In this document: piece by piece, positions 22,239 to 28,438 of the stretch | Position numbering within the stretch: position 1 is the first letter of the stretch | Layout: the number at the start of each line of letters is the position of its first letter | NCBI GenBank assembly: GCA_030432235.1 | Contig: JAUIHT010000002.1 | Coordinates: 313,136 to 377,135, forward strand | DNA from: Verrucomicrobiia bacterium | Lineage (GTDB): Bacteria > Verrucomicrobiota > Verrucomicrobiia > Opitutales > Cerasicoccaceae | Direction: 5' to 3' | DNA length: 64,000 nucleotides | Program-made: the position numbers and the translations under genes | The notes under the pieces: generated by a model | The model's database searches: none | What the model saw: the letters and a program-made list of their open reading frames with translations, nothing else | Told to the model about the DNA's origin: nothing

Positions 22239-23048
22239 TTACAGGCGTTTGATGTCGCGGACGGCCTTGGAGACATCCCACCAGTTGACCTCGTCGGAGT
22301 TGCGCACGTAGGCCGAAAGCAGGGACTTGTCGCAGAGGTTGTTGATGAGGCGCGGCGTGCCGTGGGTTTTACGGAAAATCTTGCGCAGCGCCCAGGAGGT
22401 GAAACGCGGGCGGCCGTTGCTGCCGCAGAGGGTCAGGCGATGATGGATGTAGGCGTCGGTCTGCGTGCGGTCCAGCGGCGTGAGGTCGTAGTGCACCAGC
22501 ACGCGCTGCCGGAACTGCCGCAGGCGCTTCTCCTGCAGCTTGGCCCGCAGCTCCGGCTGGCCCATGAGGATAATTTGCAGCAGCTTCTGGTCGTCCGTTT
22601 CCAGATTGGAAAGAAGCCGCACCTGCTCCATGACCTCGAAAGACAAGTTCTGCGCCTCGTCGATGATCATAACGATCTCACGGCCGTTATGGATGCGCTC
22701 GATGAGGGCATCGTTGAGCCGCCCGGTCAGATCGGCCTTGGCGCGCTTGGGAGCGGCCTCGCCCAGCTCCCGCAGCATGGCGGAGATGAGCTGTTGCTCG
22801 GAGATGCGCGGGTTGAGGATGAGGATCGTCTCGTAGCGCTCCTCGTCGAGCTCGTTCAGTAGCGCGCGGCAGAGCGTGGTTTTGCCGCAACCGACTTCTC
22901 CGGTGAGTACGATAAAGCCCTTGCGCTCGGCGATGCCGTAACGCAAATGCGACAACGCCTCCTCGTGGGCCGGACTGAGGTAGAGAAACTTCGGGTCCGG
23001 CGTCACGTTGAAGGGCATCTCTTGCAGACCGTAAAATTCCTGGTACAT
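22239..23048 (-). CDS. ExeA/GspA-like AAA ATPase
   Basis: The 269-residue protein starts with the ExeA pattern MYQEFYGLQEMPFNVTPDP and YLSPAHEEALSHLRYGI. Walker A GEVGCGKT is at residues 50-57 and Walker B MIIDEAQN at 127-134. The lid carries HGTPRLINNLCDKSLLSAYV. ExeA needs ATP to help assemble secretins through the peptidoglycan; here the usual C-terminal peptidoglycan-binding domain is missing. It starts the module with the GspB-like and Pro-rich genes and is separated from the former by a repeat palindrome. Confidence 0.88.
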   Translation of the reverse strand: MYQEFYGLQEMPFNVTPDPKFLYLSPAHEEALSHLRYGIAERKGFIVLTGEVGCGKTTLCRALLNELDEERYETILILNPRISEQQLISAMLRELGEAAPKRAKADLTGRLNDALIERIHNGREIVMIIDEAQNLSFEVMEQVRLLSNLETDDQKLLQIILMGQPELRAKLQEKRLRQFRQRVLVHYDLTPLDRTQTDAYIHHRLTLCGSNGRPRFTSWALRKIFRKTHGTPRLINNLCDKSLLSAYVRNSDEVNWWDVSKAVRDIKRL

Positions 23049-23120
23049 ACCGCCGAGTTGCCGCGTCGTGCGAGCAGATTGCTAGTTAAACGCCTAGCCA
23101 AGCAAACAGCCGACGCCCAC

Positions 23121-23157
23121 GCGAGCCCTTTTTCCGTCAATGGTTTGCGAAAAAAAG
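23121..23157. repeat. Direct repeat bracketing the DUF4132 operon, copy A
   Basis: GCGAGCCCTTTTTCCGTCAA followed by a TTGCGAAAAAAA part lies 1 bp past the DUF4132 stop. The same sequence with about four changes lies at 26281-26317. The halves CCTTTTT and AAAAAAAGG can pair, so each copy is a hairpin. Confidence 0.85.
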
Positions 23158-23158
23158 G

Positions 23159-25750
23159 TCACTTGCGCCCTATCTGGGAAAGGATCGTGCTATCTTTAAT
23201 CTTATCGTCAGCGGCCAGCAGGAAAGCCTTGGAAAGAATCGTAGCCAGTTTGCCATCACCTTCAAAGGGGAGGAATAGCTCGCTCTCTTTTTCACCGCGT
23301 GAAGGCGCTTTGACGATGCACAGATACTGGTCGTTGGGCTCCATCAGAATGTTGCCGCTGCCCAAGTGGATTTTATAGGTACGCACCTTGCCTTCCACGA
23401 TGAGGAACCTGTTATCCATCCTGCACTGCTTGGCGATTTTCAGCTTGGGCAAAAGCTTTTCGAGCAATTGCTGGCGCATGACGGCGGTTTCGCCCAAATC
23501 GCCGAATGAGTAGTCGTGCCAATAGGTACGGTGCCGCCCTTCGGGGCCACCATCGAACCAGTTCGGGTCGTTCCCCACGCTGGTCACGCCGACGAACAGA
23601 TCCACATCACGCAGGATTTCGCTCAGGACGATCGGGGGAATGGCATCCAACTTGAGTGGCTCCCCGGCATCACCGCGCCAGCCCGCGCCATACCCGCCAC
23701 CACCGGCATGGGCTGATACCTGAGTGTCGTCGATGCGGTAAAAACGAACCTGGTCGGTGATCAGGTAACGGAAAGCACCGGACTCGGTAACGTAGGCCTC
23801 GGTGTAGTCATCGCCCATACCCTCGATCCAGTACTCGGCGCGCAGTCCCCAGGCGGGTAGGAGCTTGAAGGCGGGAGGATATTCGTCATCCACCATCAGA
23901 CGCAGCTTGTTCTTCCAGCCCCGCACGGCGCAAAGGCTGTTGAACTGATGCTGCTTCAGGACATGTGAGGCAAAACGATTGGAATAGACATCCGTCGTGC
24001 GCTCGGCGTCAGTGAGCAGGTAAATCTCCCGGTGCGCCTGCTTGAACGGCTGCTGCACCAAGTGCTCGAAAAGCCAGTTACGCCACCTAATGATCTCCTC
24101 GGTATCGCTCTCGATGGGATGCCAGAGCGTAACCGTCGTATCGGCGGGCAAATCGGCAAGCTTCCCGTCCAATCCCGTCAGCGCCCCCTCGTACCAGATA
24201 GCGTTCACGGTTCCGCCCGTCGACTCCGCTTGGAAGCGCCAGATCAGACGCCGGGCAAAGACACCGACGACGGGATGGTTCAAGTAACGCTCCTCCCATA
24301 ACGCGAGGGGCCAGGACTTGTGCAGAAGGAACAGGTTATCCAGGCGCTCCTTTTGCGCCATGAGCATCTTTTCCAGATCCTTGGCGCTGCCTTTGATCTC
24401 CTTCAGGTCATCGGAGAAGTTTTCCTTCACCGCAGCGGGCACGGACTTCTGCGGCGCCCCATCCGGCTTGAGGAAGCTCAGCACCGGCTTGTTGCCAACG
24501 ACCTCCAGCACGGCGGTAAACTCGCCAAGCTTTTCCTCCAGCCGCCCGACATCCGTCAGGCCGTAGCTGGGCACGCTCATCTCCTGCAACTCCTCGGTGG
24601 AAACGCCGATGGCGTCGGCCAGCTTTTGTAGCGCTTTTTCAAGAGCCTTCTGGGCCATGCCGTTTTTCACCCGCACCTTCATCATGGCCAGTTGCGACAG
24701 CGCACACTGCGAGCCAATGTTGCCCAGCGCCCACACGCAGGCGTTGCCCAGACGTACGGCCCGCGGCCCCACCCCGGGGATCTTCTTGTAGGCGCTAACG
24801 CCCACTAAGCCGATGGCCCGCGTCAGCGCATCGTCATCCAACAGTCCGGCCATCCAGGCCAGGCCCTTAAGCGCATCCACATGGGCATCTTCCATCTCCA
24901 GAGGATGCAGTGGATACCCATAGTTCCTGTAGTGCCTGACACGATCTTCGGGTGCTGGTTTGTCCGCCAAAGGCAGCCACTCTATGAGCTTTTGAAGGAA
25001 CAGTTCCTGGCCGATGGATTCAATCAAGTCTTTGGATTGCTTGCACCACTTGCCTGAGGGTTTGCTGGGGCTGCTATCCTGCGCATGCAGGATGAGCTCG
25101 GCCCAACGCCTCTGTTGAGGCAGCGGAAGCTCATTGAAATAGAGAACAACCGCTCCAGCGAAAATCTCACCGTTGGCTCGAAGCTGCATCGCCGGAATCG
25201 TACTGTTCGAAAGCAGAATCTTTCCAAATTGATTGAGCTGACTCTTATGGTACGGGCGGGCATCCAACTTCCAAAGCTCATAAAAACGCGTCAAGATCCT
25301 GACCTGCGCTTCGGAAAAGATGCCGTGAGCTTTTAAGTAATTCTCCACCGTATCGCAAATGCCCTGGACCGGCAAATGGTACAGCTCATCCGGAAGCTCA
25401 TTTAAGAGTCGGAAAAGCTCGATAAACTGCTCTGGGCTAAATGGCAGATGTTGAGTCAGAAAGCGCTCTAAAATGTAAATCTGACGGAATAACACCTGGG
25501 AGTTCTCTGGGGAACGCTTGGCATCTATTTGCTGTCGAGCGGCCTGAAGAAGTATCTGAATTTTCTGCTCCCCAGAAAGCGCCTCAAGCAGTTGAAATGA
25601 TTTCGAAGCAGCCGCCCGGGCAGGTGTAAAACTAGAGCCCTTGCCAACCCTTTCATCTAGCAGAAAATTGTCAAACGGGGCTCGAATATCCGCATCCAAG
25701 GGATCCGGCTCTGAGCGATTCTTTTTGAATAGGTTGAGGAATGCATCCAT
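23159..25750 (-). CDS. DUF4132 domain protein (MolR/YehI-like)
   Basis: This 863-residue soluble protein has no signal. The first half is a helical HEAT-like region, including LGNACVWALGNIGSQCALSQ. The central DUF4132 block has ERYLNHPVVGVFARRLIWRF, LWHPIESDTEEIIRWRNWLF and QPFKQAHREIYLLTDAER, the conserved core of this family. The C-terminal block ends with LFVGVTSVGNDPNW and HLGSGNILMEPNDQYLCI, characteristic of the adjoining DUF7737 domain. Function is unknown; some DUF4132 proteins carry a WGR domain, which is absent here. It follows a smaller gene by 9 bp, and both lie between direct repeats. Confidence 0.85.
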   Translation of the reverse strand: MDAFLNLFKKNRSEPDPLDADIRAPFDNFLLDERVGKGSSFTPARAAASKSFQLLEALSGEQKIQILLQAARQQIDAKRSPENSQVLFRQIYILERFLTQHLPFSPEQFIELFRLLNELPDELYHLPVQGICDTVENYLKAHGIFSEAQVRILTRFYELWKLDARPYHKSQLNQFGKILLSNSTIPAMQLRANGEIFAGAVVLYFNELPLPQQRRWAELILHAQDSSPSKPSGKWCKQSKDLIESIGQELFLQKLIEWLPLADKPAPEDRVRHYRNYGYPLHPLEMEDAHVDALKGLAWMAGLLDDDALTRAIGLVGVSAYKKIPGVGPRAVRLGNACVWALGNIGSQCALSQLAMMKVRVKNGMAQKALEKALQKLADAIGVSTEELQEMSVPSYGLTDVGRLEEKLGEFTAVLEVVGNKPVLSFLKPDGAPQKSVPAAVKENFSDDLKEIKGSAKDLEKMLMAQKERLDNLFLLHKSWPLALWEERYLNHPVVGVFARRLIWRFQAESTGGTVNAIWYEGALTGLDGKLADLPADTTVTLWHPIESDTEEIIRWRNWLFEHLVQQPFKQAHREIYLLTDAERTTDVYSNRFASHVLKQHQFNSLCAVRGWKNKLRLMVDDEYPPAFKLLPAWGLRAEYWIEGMGDDYTEAYVTESGAFRYLITDQVRFYRIDDTQVSAHAGGGGYGAGWRGDAGEPLKLDAIPPIVLSEILRDVDLFVGVTSVGNDPNWFDGGPEGRHRTYWHDYSFGDLGETAVMRQQLLEKLLPKLKIAKQCRMDNRFLIVEGKVRTYKIHLGSGNILMEPNDQYLCIVKAPSRGEKESELFLPFEGDGKLATILSKAFLLAADDKIKDSTILSQIGRK

Positions 25751-25759
25751 GGCGCGCCC

Positions 25760-26188
25760 TCACCCGCCGACCAGCGACACGAGCTTCACGAAGGTGATTT
25801 CCGTATCGACCTTGACCGGAAACACCTCGTCCAGCTCATCCGCCTGCCGGTCGCCGATGAGCACGAAAAAGCCGTTTGAGTTGAAAGCCTTGCAGGCCAG
25901 CTCAAACTGCTTTTCCCAATCCACCTTTTGCCTCCGGCGCTGCTTGGCCGGCCCAATCTTGCTCGGCTTGGCATTGAGCTGCGCCTCCTGTTCCGTGGGC
26001 TCCACCAACAGCCGGGGCAACGGCCGGGAGGACTTTTCCTCAATCTTCTGGTTGTAGTCCTGGACCTCCTGGTAGATGCGCTGCCGGATAAGCTCCCGCA
26101 CGCTCAGGGACTCCGTCAGGCAATCCAGGGTCAGGGCCGGTGTTTTTTCGCGGCCCAGCCGCTCGTCGCTGATAGTAAGCAATGGCAT
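25760..26188 (-). CDS. Unknown protein encoded with DUF4132
   Basis: The ATG at 26188 gives a 142-residue protein (MPLLTISDERLGREKTPALT). An earlier ATG at 26239 is possible. The N-half contains LDCLTESLSVRELIRQRIYQ, which looks like a helical packing motif. A Lys/Arg/Gln-rich middle (PAKQRRRQKVDWEKQFELAC) follows, and the C-terminal GFFVLIGDRQADELDEVFPV looks like an alpha/beta segment. The gene stops 9 bp before the DUF4132 start, so the pair is a two-gene operon. I expect a partner role with DUF4132, but no function is known. Confidence 0.7.
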   Translation of the reverse strand: MPLLTISDERLGREKTPALTLDCLTESLSVRELIRQRIYQEVQDYNQKIEEKSSRPLPRLLVEPTEQEAQLNAKPSKIGPAKQRRRQKVDWEKQFELACKAFNSNGFFVLIGDRQADELDEVFPVKVDTEITFVKLVSLVGG

Positions 26189-26280
26189 GGGATAATAAGT
26201 GAGATTCGCGGTGCTCTTTATCGCACGCTCATCTGACATCAAGCAAGACCTAAGAGGACAGGCAAACCCGCCCCCGGCAG

Positions 26281-26317
26281 GCGAGCCCTTTTTCCGTGAA
26301 GGAGTTGCGAAAAAAAG
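26281..26317. repeat. Direct repeat bracketing the DUF4132 operon, copy B
   Basis: GCGAGCCCTTTTTCCGTGAA followed by TTGCGAAAAAAA is the second copy. It lies about 90 bp upstream of the first gene of the operon and has the same orientation as copy A. Confidence 0.85.
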
Positions 26318-26348
26318 TCGGCTCGGCAAGGTACGCGGAGCATTAACC

Positions 26349-26428
26349 AGGTAGCGCGGATTGTCCTCAATCCGCAGTTCCATCCAGAGAGGCAAACGCA
26401 TGCGGCTTAGGGACAAGCCGCGCTACCT
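26349..26428. repeat. Inverted pair AGGTAGCGCGG / CCGCGCTACCT
   Basis: Left arm AGGTAGCGCGGATTGTCCTC and right arm GGGACAAGCCGCGCTACCT are inverted variants of one word family. The loop is about 40 bp. Such GTAGCGCGG motifs recur in many verrucomicrobial gaps, which is established only as general experience. Confidence 0.75.
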
Positions 26429-26524
26429 TTCCCCTTTGCGCCCTTGGCGTCCTACGCGGTTAACGAGAAAGGGGCAGCGAGCAATGCGAGCGATGGGGCA
26501 ACGCCCCATAAATGTCCTGTGCGG

Positions 26525-27478
26525 TCACGCACCTGCCGGCCGCGTCACGGACATGGCCTCGCTACCCGCTTCATTATCCGTCTCCAAAATCACGAACACC
26601 TTGTAGGTGGCGGTGGCGCCCGGCTGGGTGAGCCCGTCGAGGGTCAAAAGCTCCAGCGCGGCTCCCGGCAATACGTTGGCGACCACCGAGGCGTCGTCCT
26701 CCACGTACTTGCTGCCCGGGGTGTACCGGATTTCGTACTCCTTCAGGTTGGCGTTGTCCGAGGCGTCCCAGACGAGCTTGGCCTTTTGCTCCGTTTCGTC
26801 CCAGATGGCGGAGGCGTTGACCGCGTCCGGCGTCGAGCCCGGCAGCGGAGTCAGCCGCGGCAGGCTGACGATGTACTCGCTACCCTCGGCGAACTTGGTG
26901 GGCACGGTCTGCCGGTACAGCTTGAGGATAGGGTAAATCTCGTCCTGGATGCGATTGCGGGCGCCGCGGGCGATTCTCTCGTCGCTGGCCGCAGAATTGT
27001 AAGCAGTATAAACATCCTGCAGCGCGGCAAGGGCCGACGTGAACATGGCGAGCGTATAATCCCCGATCAGCAGCAGGTCGTTGACGCCGTCGTTGATTTC
27101 TCCCCAGATGTTGGCGGCGTCTTCCAGCGGGCCCAGGATGCGCGCCTCCCCGACGGTCGGGCCAGGCACCTTGGGCAGCGCGTTCACATACTCGCCACCG
27201 TCATAGGTCACGCGGACTTGCGCGTTAAACTGCTCCAGTCGCGTCAACAGCGGCGGGATTTGCGCGTTCAAATTGCCCCGGGCGAACTCCCGCTGGTTGA
27301 GCTTGGCGGTGAGCTCCGTGCGCGCGTTGTCCAGCTCGTCCATCAGGTCGGTTAGCTGGTCAATGACAATGTTGCCCCTCAGGATAAGGTCGTTGCCAAG
27401 AGCTGTATTAACCGCAGTCCAGTGGGCGATAAACTCGTCCGTCGTAGGCAGGTAAGAAGAAGGTCCGGAGATAGGCAT
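26525..27478 (-). CDS. Unknown protein with fibronectin-III-like C-terminus
   Basis: The 317-residue protein begins MPISGPSSYLPTTDEFIAHW without a signal peptide. The first two thirds are helical, with a coiled-coil-like TDLMDELDNARTELTAKLNQ and IPPLLTRLEQFNAQVRVTYD. From about residue 215 a fibronectin-III-type fold is suggested by AKLVWDASDNANLKEYEIRY and a closing YKVFVILETDNEAGSEAMSV. The stop TGA is the central TGA of the dispersed element GTGCGTGACCGCACAGGACA. The function is unknown. Confidence 0.75.
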   Translation of the reverse strand: MPISGPSSYLPTTDEFIAHWTAVNTALGNDLILRGNIVIDQLTDLMDELDNARTELTAKLNQREFARGNLNAQIPPLLTRLEQFNAQVRVTYDGGEYVNALPKVPGPTVGEARILGPLEDAANIWGEINDGVNDLLLIGDYTLAMFTSALAALQDVYTAYNSAASDERIARGARNRIQDEIYPILKLYRQTVPTKFAEGSEYIVSLPRLTPLPGSTPDAVNASAIWDETEQKAKLVWDASDNANLKEYEIRYTPGSKYVEDDASVVANVLPGAALELLTLDGLTQPGATATYKVFVILETDNEAGSEAMSVTRPAGA

Positions 27479-27583
27479 GGTAAATAATTGTTATGGATTA
27501 ATCCTAGAAGAGAGGATTTTAGGGTACCCAGCGTTTCAATAATGCGTCAAGCCGAATAATATCACGGGAACATTGTTTTAGCT

Positions 27584-27994
27584 CTAAATGGATTTAAGTA
27601 AATTCACCTCCACGCCCTCGCCGTTATTCCCTCCAATTAGACTGTTTTGAGAAAACTCTACCCGCTTCGTAAACCTATCCAATGCGTTTGGTGACCATTC
27701 CACTCGATTAGGACAGCGTTCCAGCGCATTAGGGAAGCGTTCGAGTCGATTAGTAAGGCAATCCAGTCGGTTAGGAAGGCGTTCCAGCGCATTAGGGAAG
27801 CGTTCGAGTCGATTAGTAAGGCAATCCAGTCGGTTAGGATGCCGTTCCAGTCGATTAGGAAAGCGTTCGAGCCACTGGAACGCCTTCCTAACGCACTGGA
27901 CTCGTAAAATAATCGACTCGACTTGCGAAATAATCGCCTGGACTCGCATAATAATCCACTGGATTAACGTAATAATCGCCTGGACCGACAGCAA
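27584..27994 (-). CDS. Possible heptad-repeat protein encoded by the minisatellite (doubtful)
   Basis: The frame is 136 codons long and open without ATG (first possible start TTG at 27994). It encodes about 15 seven-residue repeats: hydrophobic ones first (VQAIISQ, VESIILR), then basic ones (NRLERFP, NALERLP, NRLDCLT). Seven residues correspond exactly to the 21-bp DNA unit, so the open frame is a by-product of the DNA repeat unless shown otherwise. Confidence 0.25.
   Translation of the reverse strand: MLSVQAIITLIQWIIMRVQAIISQVESIILRVQCVRKAFQWLERFPNRLERHPNRLDCLTNRLERFPNALERLPNRLDCLTNRLERFPNALERCPNRVEWSPNALDRFTKRVEFSQNSLIGGNNGEGVEVNLLKSI
27645..27987. repeat. 21-bp minisatellite with orientation switch
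   Basis: About 15 units of 21 bp, such as GGGAAGCGTTCGAGTCGATT and GTAAGGCAATCCAGTCGGTT, follow each other. A 63-bp triple unit is repeated exactly twice at 27721-27783 and 27784-27846. From about 27876 the units continue as inverted and diverged versions (reverse complement CCAGGCGATTATTACG and similar), so the array changes strand. No spacers are present. Confidence 0.9.
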
Positions 27995-28438
27995 AACCGC
28001 ATGGTTGCGCCATCTAGGTCAATCAGCGACCCGCCAAAGCCGCCGCCCTGCCCTCATAGAGCAAATCAACATTCAAAAAAGCGCCAAGGGCGCGGACCAT
28101 AACAGCCCAGGCTGTAGCGAAGTGAGCTTGCGAACGCAGCGCAGGCCTGGGACGAAGCAGCGTTTTAATATTTTTGAGCGCTGAAGGCGCGGCGCCAGTG
28201 CGCGGGGATAGCGCCGCACCTTCAGCGCTCAGCCCTTGTGGGGCAATGCTTTCCTGGGCCTGTGCTCGCTTCGCTCGCTCCAACCCAGGCTATGATGGGG
28301 CCGCGCCGTTGGCGCTATACGCGAGAGCTGCGTTGAATGTCGATTCGCCCTAAGTAGCGGAAAGCGTCAGCTTTTCGGCCCAGCGCCCCGCCCAATTTCG
28401 CAATACGGACGCCTCACGCGCCCCACCACCCCGAAAGG

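Larger units (their letters stand above)
26240..26524. other. Repeat-filled gap upstream of the DUF4132 operon
   Basis: It holds direct repeat copy B (26281-26317), the inverted pair AGGTAGCGCGG/CCGCGCTACCT (26349-26428), the palindrome GATGGGGCAACGCCCCAT near 26492 and the GTGCGTGACCGCAC element at 26513. The promoter of the DUF4132 operon must lie at its left side. Confidence 0.65.
27479..28438. other. Repeat-dominated non-coding region upstream of the STAND gene's 3' end
   Basis: It consists of a 21-bp minisatellite (about 27645-27987) and a mosaic of dispersed repeats (28019-28438). The latter include GCCGCGCCGTTGGCGC near 28297 and GAGCGCTGAAGGCGC near 28170 (inverted near 28214). No gene is firmly supported. 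Confidence 0.7.

Noticed and set aside
27645-27987. CRISPR array
   Set aside because: The 21-bp units follow each other without unique spacers, and there is no cas gene. It is a minisatellite.
28023-28283. 86-codon minus frame in the repeat mosaic
   Set aside because: It consists only of translated dispersed repeats (such as the GAGCGCTGAAGGCGC words) and has no protein character.
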